From Candidatus Poseidoniaceae archaeon (GTDB taxonomy: Archaea > Thermoplasmatota > Poseidoniia > Poseidoniales > Poseidoniaceae), in assembly GCA_938084675.1 (NCBI GenBank), contig CALKGM010000017.1, forward strand, positions 1 to 59,170: a stretch of DNA of 59,170 nucleotides, given 5' to 3'. Each line of letters begins with the position of its first letter. Within the stretch, counting starts at the first letter, position 1. Positions 16,682-25,183 of the stretch are shown here, piece by piece. Position numbers and translations under genes: made by a program. Below the pieces are notes generated by a model. It was not told the origin of the DNA and did no database searches. It worked only from the letters and a program-made list of their open reading frames with translations.

Positions 16682-17307
16682 GCTTTCACCTCCGGAAATG
16701 AAAGAGCACCATAGGTGATGCTACCCATGGTTTGGGTCGGAGAAGGCTTCCCTCGCAATTCTTGCATGGCCCATTGTGAACCAATGGCAGCGGCGACAGC
16801 AAAGCCAAACTCTAGGTTTCCAGAATCCAATGCTCCATCAACCTGGCAACTCTTTGGTTCGTGGTCTGGTGTCATTTTTTGGACCAAACTTTGCGAGCTT
16901 TGCGATGTAAGAGCGACCCAACCATCTCCAGAACAACGCAAATCAATCCAAGGTACATCAAGACCGTGAACCAAGCGACGAGGCTCTGGCCTGTCAACGC
17001 AAACTACGACCAAATCAAAACCGTCGAGTTGGTTCGCATGCCTCAAATTTTCTGGAAGACCTCTAACATTGACATGTTCAGAATTGAGTCGTTGAGCCAG
17101 CTGTGTGACTTTGTAATGGCCAACATCAGTCAACTTGTAGCGTTGATGACCAAGATTGGTTGGTTCTACGGTATCAGCGTCCATAATGGTCACTGAGCAG
17201 GGCAGCGAAACTCTTGTGATGGCTGGAATCAAGTTTTCCAAAAGACTTGCACCGATGCCACCGGCTCCGACGACAAGCAGTTTTTTCACGGGGTGTTGGG
17301 TGTTCAT
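16678..17307 (-). CDS. E1/ThiF-family adenylyltransferase
   Basis: 209 residues, about the size of a bare E1/ThiF Rossmann domain. ATP-binding 'VVGAGGIGA' (14-19), then 'MDADTVEPTNLGHQRY' (Asp43, Asp45, Glu48, Asn51; the usual R-Q pair is replaced by H-Q-R), Lys66 in 'DVGHYKV', and 'VVVCVDRPEPRRLV' with Asp105. The end 'CQVDGALDSGN...GFAVAAAIGSQWAMQEL' follows the family pattern; Cys154 or Cys125 could be the thioester Cys. There is no CxxC zinc pair and no C-terminal rhodanese, unlike MoeB/UbaA. It heads a three-gene operon with a JAMM protein and a small protein. It probably adenylates a C-terminus, but no Ubl gene is nearby. PRTRC-type ThiF proteins are a possible relative. Confidence 0.85.
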   Translation of the reverse strand: MNTQHPVKKLLVVGAGGIGASLLENLIPAITRVSLPCSVTIMDADTVEPTNLGHQRYKLTDVGHYKVTQLAQRLNSEHVNVRGLPENLRHANQLDGFDLVVVCVDRPEPRRLVHGLDVPWIDLRCSGDGWVALTSQSSQSLVQKMTPDHEPKSCQVDGALDSGNLEFGFAVAAAIGSQWAMQELRGKPSPTQTMGSITYGALSFPEVKA

Positions 17308-17328
17308 GAGAAATGAACCCCGTTACGC

Positions 17329-17335
17329 TTTATGA
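17329..17335 (-). promoter_or_regulatory. TATA-like box of the E1-JAMM operon
   Basis: Minus-strand TCATAAA lies 28 to 22 bases before ATG 17307. It predicts a leaderless or near-leaderless operon mRNA. Confidence 0.35.
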
Positions 17336-17440
17336 AGAAATCATCATCGAATTAACATTTGCTTCAACGCGACGATTTGCCGTTGTTCCTGCCCATACTT
17401 GGACGCAACGATTGAAAAAGGGAAGCGCTCACGATAAGTT

Positions 17441-18505
17441 ATGAGCGGAAAGACTGCTATGATAACAGGCCTCACGGGACAAGACGGGTCTTATTTGGCT
17501 GAATTGCTTCTTGACAAAGGATACACGGTTCATGGTTTGGTTCGTCGTGTATCTCAACCCACATCCGGACGAAGCCTCATCAATCACTTGATGGAGCACA
17601 AAAACTTTCATCTCTTGAACGGAGATCTAGCCGACCAGAATTCCATTGACAATGCGGTTGCTCAAACACAACCCGACGAATTCTACAACCTCGGGGCTAT
17701 GTCATTTGTCCCAGAGTCATGGCGCTCTCCAATGATGACCGCTGACATCACTGGCCTTGGTGCTCTACGCTGTCTTGAAGCGATCCGAAAACATGCACCA
17801 AATTGCCGCTTTTACCAAGCTGGTTCTTCTGAACAATACGGTAAAGTCCGTGATGTGCCCCAAACAGAAGCGACTCCGTTCCATCCTCGTTCTCCATATG
17901 GATGTGCCAAGGTCTTTGCTTTTGAGATCACTCGGAACTACCGTGAATCATACGATATGTTCGCTTGCACCGGGATCCTCTTTAATCACGAAAGTCCACG
18001 ACGCGGACTGGAATTTGTGACACGTAAAGTGACCATGACAGCAGCCCGAATCGCTCAAGGCTTTGATGAATGCCTTTGGATTGGGAACGTTGATGCAAAG
18101 CGTGACTGGGGATTCGCTGGCGACTACGTTGAGATGCAATGGCGAATGCTCCAACAAGATAAGCCCGGAGATTATGTCGTTGCTACCGGACGAACACATA
18201 GCGTTCGTGATATGATTACTCTTGCCTTTTCACATGTTGGGATGAATCTGACATGGTCTGGAGAAGGTGTTGAAACCATTGCTACTGACCAAGAAGGCAA
18301 TGTTCGTGTTCGTACAAACCCCAAGTTCTTCCGCCCGGCTGAAGTTGATTTGTTGATTGGGGATCCTTCCCTTGCCGAAAAAGAACTTGGCTGGGTTCCT
18401 GGTACCTCCTTTGAAGAATTGGTTCAGATGATGGTTGATTCAGATATGACCATCGTCAAAGAAGCAGTTGCTGGTGGATACGCACCACCTATCCCACCAG
18501 AGTGA
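17441..18505 (+). CDS. gmd: GDP-mannose 4,6-dehydratase
   Basis: 354 residues, full length. It converts GDP-mannose to GDP-4-keto-6-deoxymannose, the precursor of GDP-fucose, rhamnose and perosamine used in surface glycans. SDR features: NADP-binding 'MITGLTGQDGSYLAELL', 'VHGLVRR' for the adenosine phosphate, 'LLNGDLADQNSI', 'YNLGAMSFV', catalytic Thr/Ser region 'GSSEQYG' and the Y-x-x-x-K pair in 'SPYGCAKVFAF'. The GDP-binding end 'NPKFFRPAEVDLLIGDPSLAEKELGW' is written here as two adjacent conserved strands. The epimerase or reductase that would use its product is not next to it. A hairpin right after the stop may terminate it. Confidence 0.95.
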   Translation: MSGKTAMITGLTGQDGSYLAELLLDKGYTVHGLVRRVSQPTSGRSLINHLMEHKNFHLLNGDLADQNSIDNAVAQTQPDEFYNLGAMSFVPESWRSPMMTADITGLGALRCLEAIRKHAPNCRFYQAGSSEQYGKVRDVPQTEATPFHPRSPYGCAKVFAFEITRNYRESYDMFACTGILFNHESPRRGLEFVTRKVTMTAARIAQGFDECLWIGNVDAKRDWGFAGDYVEMQWRMLQQDKPGDYVVATGRTHSVRDMITLAFSHVGMNLTWSGEGVETIATDQEGNVRVRTNPKFFRPAEVDLLIGDPSLAEKELGWVPGTSFEELVQMMVDSDMTIVKEAVAGGYAPPIPPE

Positions 18506-18508
18506 GTG

Positions 18509-18525
18509 AAGAACGGTCTGTTCTT
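18509..18525 (+). terminator. Hairpin after gmd
   Basis: AAGAAC-GGTCT-GTTCTT forms a perfect six-base stem three bases after the gmd stop codon, followed by an AT-rich run. It could terminate or stabilise the 3' end. Confidence 0.4.
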
Positions 18526-18641
18526 TGTAAATATCTGGATTTTCAACATCGAGTCGTTTACACCTCATGCCTTTACATGGCTTTGTTCACGAATGAACAA
18601 TTGATGTAGAATGTCCTAAATCGTTACTTTGTCGTTAAAAA

Positions 18642-18648
18642 TATTATA
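18642..18648 (+). promoter_or_regulatory. Strong TATA box of the membrane protein / SAP protein operon
   Basis: TATTATA in a very AT-rich stretch, exactly 30 to 24 bases before ATG 18672, so the mRNA should be leaderless. Confidence 0.6.
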
Positions 18649-18671
18649 ACTCGTTTGAAACATCATATTTC

Positions 18672-19997
18672 ATGGCGGAAGGTCTTGACTTACTGGATGA
18701 CATCGGATTGATACTCAGTATCTTTATTCTTCTCTTCATCTCCTACTTTCACCTTCGTGCTCTTGATGACAAACGAACATGGGATAGGAAGGTAGGGGCC
18801 GCTTTGGTGATTTGGCTTTTATTATACTTCATCCTTCGTCGTATACAGGAACTCGTCCCGACGGTAGGGATCAATGATCCCAATGTGAGTGGCTTGATTG
18901 TTGAACTTTCAGCTTATTCATCATCGATGAATTTCTATTATATTCATCTCTTTTTGATGCTCTTAGTTCCGATTCCATTCTTAAGAAACGGGTGGCAGAT
19001 TGGTGCTGTTGGTTTCGTAGTTGTCTTGTTTACCTACATTGACCGTTCAGCGGTCACCGCCGATGCAGATCCGCATTACAACTCAATGCTGCTTTTTTGT
19101 ATGATTTTAGCTGCTTGTTTAGTATGTTTCAGCGTCGGTTTGAGATTTCTCCTCTTCCCTCCATCCCTTGAAGACAAGAGCGAAGAGGCGCTGGCTTTGC
19201 GCCGTTCCGGATACTTCGCCTTGGGAACAATTGCTGTAGTCATGGACAATATGATCTTCCGGTCCATTGGATTTCTTGACGGATCAGGTAATGCTTGGTG
19301 GACCTTTCCAACCGTCAACTATTCTGCGGCATCGTCTGGATACAACTATGCCATGGTGACCTTGGCTGAAATGACTTTTGTGTTGGGAGTGTTTTCGTTC
19401 ATGATGCTGTCATTTGCAGTAGGCTGCATTTTCCACATCGTTCAATGCATTAGGGGAAAGCACCCCCTCAGTCTTGCAACGGTTTTTTCAGGATACATAC
19501 TCTTCATTTGGGCTCTGATTATTTTCCGCCATTGGGCGTATGTAAGTGGTTATGCAACCTGGGATATGCTCGAGAACCCGCAAGATGCAAATGCAGAAAT
19601 TATTACTGCCCTCAGTGATGGATTCAGTTTCCATCTGATTTACCCGACCATTGCTCTATTGCATGCAGTTAAGTTTGGCCTCATTACAATTGAGTCGGAG
19701 CGCGACCGAAAGATTCTCCGCGTTGTTTCTCTCGGTGTGATGGTGGCGATTACCGCAGTGTTCACAACGTTGCTGGAAGTCATCATTCCGGTTCCAGATA
19801 TCGTTCTCGCCGTACTCTGTGGTCTTGTTCTTGCAACGGGATGGGAGCGTCATCTCATCGATGCATTGGAGCCCGATGAGGAGATGAAAACCGTCTCGTG
19901 GGCTTGGCCGGGTAATGAGCGTAGTATGATTTGGGGTGTGAATCTTATGATTGGAATTCCCTTTGCCATCAAACTTCTCGCAGGGGTGATTTGGTGA
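18672..19997 (+). CDS. Polytopic membrane protein, unknown function
   Basis: 441 residues with roughly eleven or twelve hydrophobic helices spread evenly (for example 'LILSIFILLFISYFHL', 'AALVIWLLLYFIL', 'MLLFCMILAACLVCFSVGL', 'SFMMLSFAVGCIFHIVQ', 'ILRVVSLGVMVAITAVFTTLL'). Loops are short; a charged cytoplasmic loop ('PPSLEDKSEEALALRRSG') sits in the middle. I do not recognise a transporter family motif. The stop codon shares a base with the start of the next gene (TGATG at 19995-19999), so it is translated together with the SAP-domain protein, and the two probably form one membrane complex. Confidence 0.75.
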   Translation: MAEGLDLLDDIGLILSIFILLFISYFHLRALDDKRTWDRKVGAALVIWLLLYFILRRIQELVPTVGINDPNVSGLIVELSAYSSSMNFYYIHLFLMLLVPIPFLRNGWQIGAVGFVVVLFTYIDRSAVTADADPHYNSMLLFCMILAACLVCFSVGLRFLLFPPSLEDKSEEALALRRSGYFALGTIAVVMDNMIFRSIGFLDGSGNAWWTFPTVNYSAASSGYNYAMVTLAEMTFVLGVFSFMMLSFAVGCIFHIVQCIRGKHPLSLATVFSGYILFIWALIIFRHWAYVSGYATWDMLENPQDANAEIITALSDGFSFHLIYPTIALLHAVKFGLITIESERDRKILRVVSLGVMVAITAVFTTLLEVIIPVPDIVLAVLCGLVLATGWERHLIDALEPDEEMKTVSWAWPGNERSMIWGVNLMIGIPFAIKLLAGVIW

Positions 19998-21715
19998 TGC
20001 GTACCGAAAAGGAACTCATCGGTCTCAAAAAGGACGAATTAGTTGTCATTGCTAAAGAATACGACCTGCCCTCCTCGGGGACGAAAGAGGAGATTGCAAA
20101 ACGTATTGTAATTTATCAAATGGAACGTTACGAGCAAGAAACAGAACGCTTGGAGGATGTATTGTATCATAGCCCTGAGGAAGGTGAGGGGTTGTTGGTG
20201 ACGTCACAAGCAAAGAACGACGATAAGAGAAAACCGAATTCAGGCGTTACGGGAGGATCTGATCTGACCGCTAGTGAATCCAATCCAGAGGCAGCAAACG
20301 GTGAAGAATCCGTCTCAAATCATATTGTGTTCAAAGAACTTCCCTCACGAACCTTCGTTGCAGGAGGCTACCAGTTCAAACCTTATCTTGCAACGCTTGC
20401 AGTTGTTTTCATCATGATGTTCGGCTATGGCTTCCAGGATTACTATGGAAGTAATTTCTCTTACCCGGGAAGCGATAAAGCCACTGTTGACTGCATCCGA
20501 GTGTCTTATTATGAAGATGGGAATGGTAACGATTCAGGCTATGACCCTACGAGTCAAGCAAATCTTGATTGTGCAGAACGACTGAACATCTCTCCAAATT
20601 GGTGGCAGGAAGAAATGGACGCTTGGGTCCAAAGTCTCCTCATTTCAGCAACCTCGGACGGCAATCACACAGGGTTCGTATGGACCCAGCCTGGAATTGA
20701 TACAATGGCGTATCTTGGCGAAACAACATTTAACGTAAACATGAGTGTTTTCGGAGACCCCCTCGCAGGAGACGAGTTCACTGAACAGCATCTTGCAATT
20801 TGGAACGGCTTTGGAACAACATTCCCTGGCGGTGGAAACGATACCATCGAAAGTTTGCTCCAGGGAGGGAACAGTCCCTTCTCAATTTACATGCCTGCAG
20901 GAATCGTAGACCACAAACCTACAGGTTATTTGTGGACTCAATCCGGGATTGAGACCATGGCTTACCTGGGTGCTACCACGTTCAATACGAACATGAGTGT
21001 CTTTGGTGACCCTGTCGCAGGTGATGTATTTACTGAGCAACACCTTGCAGTTTGGAACGGATTTGGTGGGATGTTCCCAGGTGGTGGAAACGACAGTATT
21101 GCAGATTTGCTCCCAGGCGGGCCAAGTCCCTTTGCCGTTTACATGCCTGCGGGGATTGTTGAAGATGCCCCCACAGGGTATCTTTGGAGCCACCCTGGTG
21201 TCCCCACAATGAGCTATCTTGGTTCTTCCACATTCGGGGCCAACATGAGCGTTTACGGTGATCCAGTCCCTGGGGACGTCTTTACTGAAGCCCACCTTGC
21301 TGTTTGGAACGGCTTTACGCTCTCCCTTGGAGGAGGAAACGACAGCATTGCGAGTTTGCTACCCGGCGGAAACAGCCCGTTTGCGATTTACATGCCAAGT
21401 GGAATTGTCATCACGCAAGTGGAGTGGGACAACCAAACGCCATCGGCGAGCAATGTCACTCTCTCTGTAAACAATTCAACCACACCTTCGGTTTATTCGC
21501 TCAACTATGTGTTTTATGACGGGCAAAATGGTACTGATAACTCAACCGTTGAATGGTTTGTCAACGGGACCTATGTAGCCAATACCACCACGTACACGGC
21601 CAACCTCGCCAACGGTTCTACCATCATGTGCATCGTGACACCATACGACGATGTGTACTGGGGTGTTCCCGTAGAATCTAACACTCTGTTGATTGCGGTT
21701 GAAAGCCAAGCGTGA
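19997..21715 (+). CDS. SAP-domain transmembrane protein with three extracellular repeats
   Basis: 572 residues from ATG 19997. Residues about 8-42 form a SAP-like helix-turn-helix ('LIGLKKDELVVIAKEYDLP', 'SGTKEEIAKRIVIYQ'), a fold that usually binds DNA. A charged linker leads to one TM helix at about 128-148 ('YLATLAVVFIMMFGYGF'). Outside are three 84-residue repeats, each with 'GDP..GD.FTE.HLA.WNGF', a Gly-rich 'GGGND' turn and 'FA.YMP.GIV', then a beta-sandwich rich in N-x-S/T glycosylation sites. A SAP domain on the cytoplasmic side of a surface-exposed protein is unusual and could tether DNA to the envelope. SAP-like folds also bind RNA or act in protein contacts. Upstream partner: the polytopic protein. 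Confidence 0.75.
   Translation: MRTEKELIGLKKDELVVIAKEYDLPSSGTKEEIAKRIVIYQMERYEQETERLEDVLYHSPEEGEGLLVTSQAKNDDKRKPNSGVTGGSDLTASESNPEAANGEESVSNHIVFKELPSRTFVAGGYQFKPYLATLAVVFIMMFGYGFQDYYGSNFSYPGSDKATVDCIRVSYYEDGNGNDSGYDPTSQANLDCAERLNISPNWWQEEMDAWVQSLLISATSDGNHTGFVWTQPGIDTMAYLGETTFNVNMSVFGDPLAGDEFTEQHLAIWNGFGTTFPGGGNDTIESLLQGGNSPFSIYMPAGIVDHKPTGYLWTQSGIETMAYLGATTFNTNMSVFGDPVAGDVFTEQHLAVWNGFGGMFPGGGNDSIADLLPGGPSPFAVYMPAGIVEDAPTGYLWSHPGVPTMSYLGSSTFGANMSVYGDPVPGDVFTEAHLAVWNGFTLSLGGGNDSIASLLPGGNSPFAIYMPSGIVITQVEWDNQTPSASNVTLSVNNSTTPSVYSLNYVFYDGQNGTDNSTVEWFVNGTYVANTTTYTANLANGSTIMCIVTPYDDVYWGVPVESNTLLIAVESQA
20669..21409 (+). repeat. Three tandem in-frame repeats of 252 bases
   Basis: Units begin at 20669, 20921 and 21173, exactly 252 bases (84 codons) apart; the last is slightly shorter. 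They are similar at both protein and DNA level, with many matching codons, which points to fairly recent internal duplication. Confidence 0.85.
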
Positions 21716-21777
21716 TGGCCTCCAACTTCCCGAAAATGAAGTGGAGTCTTTTTAGGAGTCCGAGATAAGTTCGTATT

Positions 21778-23841
21778 ATGGCACAGTCTTGGAGGTTTGA
21801 TGGCTTCCCCGGTCGCGTGCTTTGGGTTGATTTGACCAAAGGAACTTGTGAAGAGCGAATCATTCCGCATGAATGGTGTATTTCGTCGATGGGAGGCAAG
21901 GCACTTGCCACGAAACTGCTTGTTGAATGGGATACAACTGACTACGATTCTGCGACAAAGCAGGTTCATCCTGTAACTGGAAAAATGGATGCTGCATCGC
22001 ACCCGACGACCCCACTTTTGTTCATGACGGGCCCCTATCAAGCATCCAAGATTGGTTCCTCAGGTCGCGCTGTTGTCGTCACCCGGTCCCCCTTAACCGA
22101 GTGTTATATCGACACATACATCGGAGGCAACATTGGTCATGATTTGCGAAAAGCAGGATGGGACGGTCTCTTTATCACGGGTGCAAGCGAACGCTGGGTC
22201 CGCCTTGAAATCAACGACGAGCAAGCTGACCTTCATGATGCAGAACCGTTGCTCGGACTTTCCACTTGGGAAGTTGAGAAACATCTTGATGAACTCGGCG
22301 AATGTCTTTCCATCGGTCCTGCTGGTGAAAACGGAATTCGGATTGCATCCCCTTTGACCGCTGGAAGACGCGCAGCAGGGCGCGGAGGTACCGGTGCTTC
22401 GTTTGGGTTCAAACGTCTCAAAGCAGTTACTGTCAAAGCAAGTTCTGAATCGTCATCTATGGTCCGGTATTCAAACGATTTTTCTCTTGGCGACGCTGTC
22501 AAAAAGCAGCGTAGTGAAATGGGTTTGCGCAGGAAGTCAGGTGACCCATTCTACAGTTTTGGAACAAGTCGCGGTCCACTTTATGCTGCTCAGAACGGAC
22601 GAATGCCAACAGCAAATTACGCATCAACAGACGCACAAATGCCCGACCTCTCTACGCTCAAAGCAGGAGGCGGCAAAGGTGGTCAAACAGCAGAGGCAGT
22701 TCGAAAGGGAGCAACTCCAGTTCCAATTCAAACCAAACTATCAACTCACGAACTTTCAGGCGAACACTGGCATGAATCCCTGCCCAACGCCAAACAATCA
22801 GGTTGCTGTGCCCCATGCCCTATTGCTTGTGAGGCTGCTGACCGTCCGGTCATTGATGGGAAGAAATTTCGTGGCCGACCGGTTCATATGAATCGTGTTG
22901 ACCGACCCGAATACGAAACCTTGGCGATGTTGGGGTCCAATCTCGGCATCGGCTCAAGTCTCGACGTGATGGATGGAAACGATGCGTGCAACCGTCTAGG
23001 CATGGATACCATTTCCTCTGGTGCTGCGCTCTCATTTGTATGCGAGGTAACAGAACGAGGATGGCTCCATGAATCCTGGGCTGACCATTTTCATGCACCG
23101 TTTGATTTTGGTTCCTTCAAAGAAGGAGATGCAGTTCCGTGGAAGTTTGGCATTCCTGAATTACCGCCCTTAGCACTACATCTCTTGGCTCATGCAACTC
23201 CGGGGGACGGGACGCTCTTCGGCACACTTACTGCGGGTGCAGTCGGTATGAGTGAGTGGATTGAGAACGAAACCGGACATCCAACCACTCGCCTAACCGC
23301 TCACTGCAAGGGCCTTGATTTACCGGCGTGGGACCCACGCGGAAAGCGTGGAAATGCCATGGCCTACATGACATCGAACGTCGGGGCTAATCACATGCGT
23401 GCGAATTACAAGGACCCAACAGGTCTTCCGAATCGCTCTGCGGTAGACCTCATGGGTGAACTTGTCATCAGCCAGCATAGCATCGTGATTCGTGATTCCA
23501 TGATTTTGTGTGCTTTTGCAAAAGGTGCTACACCCGACCACATCATGCTTGATGCATGGAATGCAATTACCGGTGAGGGTTGTGAATGGAGCGACCTCAT
23601 GGAACGGGCCCGAGTTCAGTGGGATACTGCTCGTCAATGGAATGTGGACCATTGGCTGCGGCAAGGCAAAGATGCAAAACAAGAAGACCTGCTTTCATGG
23701 CGTCTAAGAAATGAACCCGTAACGAGTGGGGTAGCATCGGGAATGGTCTCATTCGTTGATGAATCCGATGAAGAAGCATGCATGGCTGAATATTACAAGT
23801 ACCGAAAATGGAGTCCCGGAGGGTTACCAATTGGAGCCTGA
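21778..23841 (+). CDS. Aldehyde:ferredoxin oxidoreductase family (tungsten/molybdenum pterin) enzyme
   Basis: 687 residues, slightly longer than the usual 600-650. AOR-type enzymes oxidise aldehydes to acids and pass electrons to ferredoxin, using a bis-pterin metal site and one 4Fe-4S cluster. Visible: N-terminal 'GFPGRVLWVDLTKG', 'MGGKALATKLL', pterin-domain 'YIDTYIGGNIGHDLRKAGWDG', 'AAGRGGTGASFGFKRLKAV', the cluster ligands C344-x2-C347-x3-C351 ('CCAPCPIAC') and Cys578 in 'DSMILC'. 'AHCKGLDLPAWDPRGKRGNAMAY' is the substrate-channel region. No ferredoxin or pterin gene is adjacent. Substrate unknown; the family also holds benzoyl-CoA-type and aromatic aldehyde enzymes. A TTTTTA element precedes it by 24-30 bases. 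Confidence 0.92.
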   Translation: MAQSWRFDGFPGRVLWVDLTKGTCEERIIPHEWCISSMGGKALATKLLVEWDTTDYDSATKQVHPVTGKMDAASHPTTPLLFMTGPYQASKIGSSGRAVVVTRSPLTECYIDTYIGGNIGHDLRKAGWDGLFITGASERWVRLEINDEQADLHDAEPLLGLSTWEVEKHLDELGECLSIGPAGENGIRIASPLTAGRRAAGRGGTGASFGFKRLKAVTVKASSESSSMVRYSNDFSLGDAVKKQRSEMGLRRKSGDPFYSFGTSRGPLYAAQNGRMPTANYASTDAQMPDLSTLKAGGGKGGQTAEAVRKGATPVPIQTKLSTHELSGEHWHESLPNAKQSGCCAPCPIACEAADRPVIDGKKFRGRPVHMNRVDRPEYETLAMLGSNLGIGSSLDVMDGNDACNRLGMDTISSGAALSFVCEVTERGWLHESWADHFHAPFDFGSFKEGDAVPWKFGIPELPPLALHLLAHATPGDGTLFGTLTAGAVGMSEWIENETGHPTTRLTAHCKGLDLPAWDPRGKRGNAMAYMTSNVGANHMRANYKDPTGLPNRSAVDLMGELVISQHSIVIRDSMILCAFAKGATPDHIMLDAWNAITGEGCEWSDLMERARVQWDTARQWNVDHWLRQGKDAKQEDLLSWRLRNEPVTSGVASGMVSFVDESDEEACMAEYYKYRKWSPGGLPIGA

Positions 23842-24340
23842 AGAAGACATCGAATCATCATCAAAAATCAAGCGGAATGCATTGATTGTTTTCGCTTTAC
23901 TTTCTCCTCTTCTCTTGGTACAGGCATGGATCTTCGGAGCAGCTCCCGATGTGCCCTTTGCAACCATGCCTTCGTGTGAGTCCAACAGTCAAAATTGCGC
24001 TCACCTCGGTGGCGGAGACACCTTTCGGATGGATACGGAGCTTGACACAACAAACAATGCTGAACTGAACACATCCCTTGACGCTCTTACAGATTGGGTT
24101 GTGGAAAACGATCTCCGAATACTTGTCGAAGAGTCTGTGGATGGCGAGGAGTACTATATTCACGCAGTGGCCATCACTCCATTCTGGAGATTTCCCGACG
24201 ATGTTGTTGTTCAATTGCGTCAACTGAGTACTGGAGGGACAGAATTTGAACTCCACTCCCAATCGCGCCTTGGGCAGGGCGACCTCGGAGTCAATCCTGA
24301 CCGCTTGCTAGAATTGCATGCGGTTCTTGGAGATGCCTAA
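23759..24340 (+). CDS. DUF1499-family membrane-anchored protein
   Basis: 193 residues from ATG 23759 (an ATG at 23768 is equally possible). It overlaps the 3' end of the AOR gene by 83 bases in another frame, so the two are translationally linked. One TM helix ('LIVFALLSPLLLVQAWIFG') is followed by an outside domain of DUF1499 type: 'CESNSQNCAHLGGG', 'YYIHAVAITPFWRFPDDVVVQL' (shown as strands) and 'SQSRLGQGDLGVNPDRLLEL', the family's most conserved S-R-x-G-x-x-D-x-G-x-N-R-like ending. DUF1499 has no established activity. The overlap suggests a joint role with the AOR enzyme, but that is inference. Confidence 0.75.
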   Translation: MNPMKKHAWLNITSTENGVPEGYQLEPEEDIESSSKIKRNALIVFALLSPLLLVQAWIFGAAPDVPFATMPSCESNSQNCAHLGGGDTFRMDTELDTTNNAELNTSLDALTDWVVENDLRILVEESVDGEEYYIHAVAITPFWRFPDDVVVQLRQLSTGGTEFELHSQSRLGQGDLGVNPDRLLELHAVLGDA

Positions 24341-24346
24341 CCTGAT

Positions 24347-25174
24347 TCAGATTTGTACTGATTCCAATCCTTCCGTTTCCATGTCCCATCCGTAGGGCCA
24401 CCCATGTTCATCCACGAACACAATGTTGACGCCATGTCCTGATTTATGAAAACCAATGAGTTGAATCTCATGGATGCTATGTCCACTCGGGGCCTTTCCA
24501 AGAACAGGTAGACGATGGCGTGCAAAGAATGACCGTTTCCTCGGCGTGTTTTCTTTGCCTACTGCTTTCATTGAGCGGCGAGTTCCCTCAACATCATCAA
24601 ACCACGGCAGGGGGCCTTCAGGAGAAAATCTCAACCCCAATATCATGTCGATTCCACTGGTTTCTTGTGCAGCATCAGCATCGGGGCCACTGGGTATCGC
24701 AGGTGCGTTTGGATGTGTATGGAGCCAATGTGTGAATCGGCCCGCTCTTGAGCCCCGCTGGCTCGAGAACATGTCGTCCGTCCAATCCTCAGGAAGATGA
24801 TGAACGGAGTAAGAATCCCCTCGATTTACGATGTGTGCTTCACTGATGACGTAGCCCTGGCCTTGGAACAAATTACCATGAACTTCATCACCCGAAAAAT
24901 ACTCGTCAACTTGAGGTTTATGGGGCTGATTCGGGTCAATGTCAATTCCAACGAGAATTTCGTCTGGAAGCGCCTGTAAGGCCCACCAAACGAGTGATTG
25001 AAACACATGTCCTGGTACATGCACTTGCGCCATGTAACCGCTACGCTGCTCGTAGGAGTCACGGTTGTAAGACATCATCAATGCCCCTAACCATTCCTCC
25101 ACCATGAACCTCCCAAGAAGAAGTTCATCATCAAGGGTCCGACGAGGACAATCTTTGAAGAAGGGTAATGTCAA
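24347..25174 (-). CDS. Second JAMM/MPN+ protein
   Basis: Up to 275 residues. The JAMM motif is complete: 'HTHPNAPAIPSGPD' gives His152, His154, Ser162 and Asp165. The domain probably begins at 'VHVPGHVFQSLVWWALQALP'. The first 47 residues may be mis-called: ATGs at 25105 (preceded by GGGAGG) and 25033 give shorter proteins and would leave room for a promoter, since the divergent neighbour's ATG is only 9 bases away. Sequence similarity to the other JAMM protein in this window is confined to the motif, so they are distant paralogues. It could cleave isopeptide-linked or C-terminal extensions; substrate unknown. Convergent with the DUF1499 gene (6-base gap). Confidence 0.8.
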   Translation of the reverse strand: MTLPFFKDCPRRTLDDELLLGRFMVEEWLGALMMSYNRDSYEQRSGYMAQVHVPGHVFQSLVWWALQALPDEILVGIDIDPNQPHKPQVDEYFSGDEVHGNLFQGQGYVISEAHIVNRGDSYSVHHLPEDWTDDMFSSQRGSRAGRFTHWLHTHPNAPAIPSGPDADAAQETSGIDMILGLRFSPEGPLPWFDDVEGTRRSMKAVGKENTPRKRSFFARHRLPVLGKAPSGHSIHEIQLIGFHKSGHGVNIVFVDEHGWPYGWDMETEGLESVQI

Positions 25175-25183
25175 GGGTACACC

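Noticed and set aside
20669-21409. Repeats as CRISPR or mobile element
   Set aside because: The 252-base units are in frame, translate to related modules and have no spacers or terminal inverted repeats.
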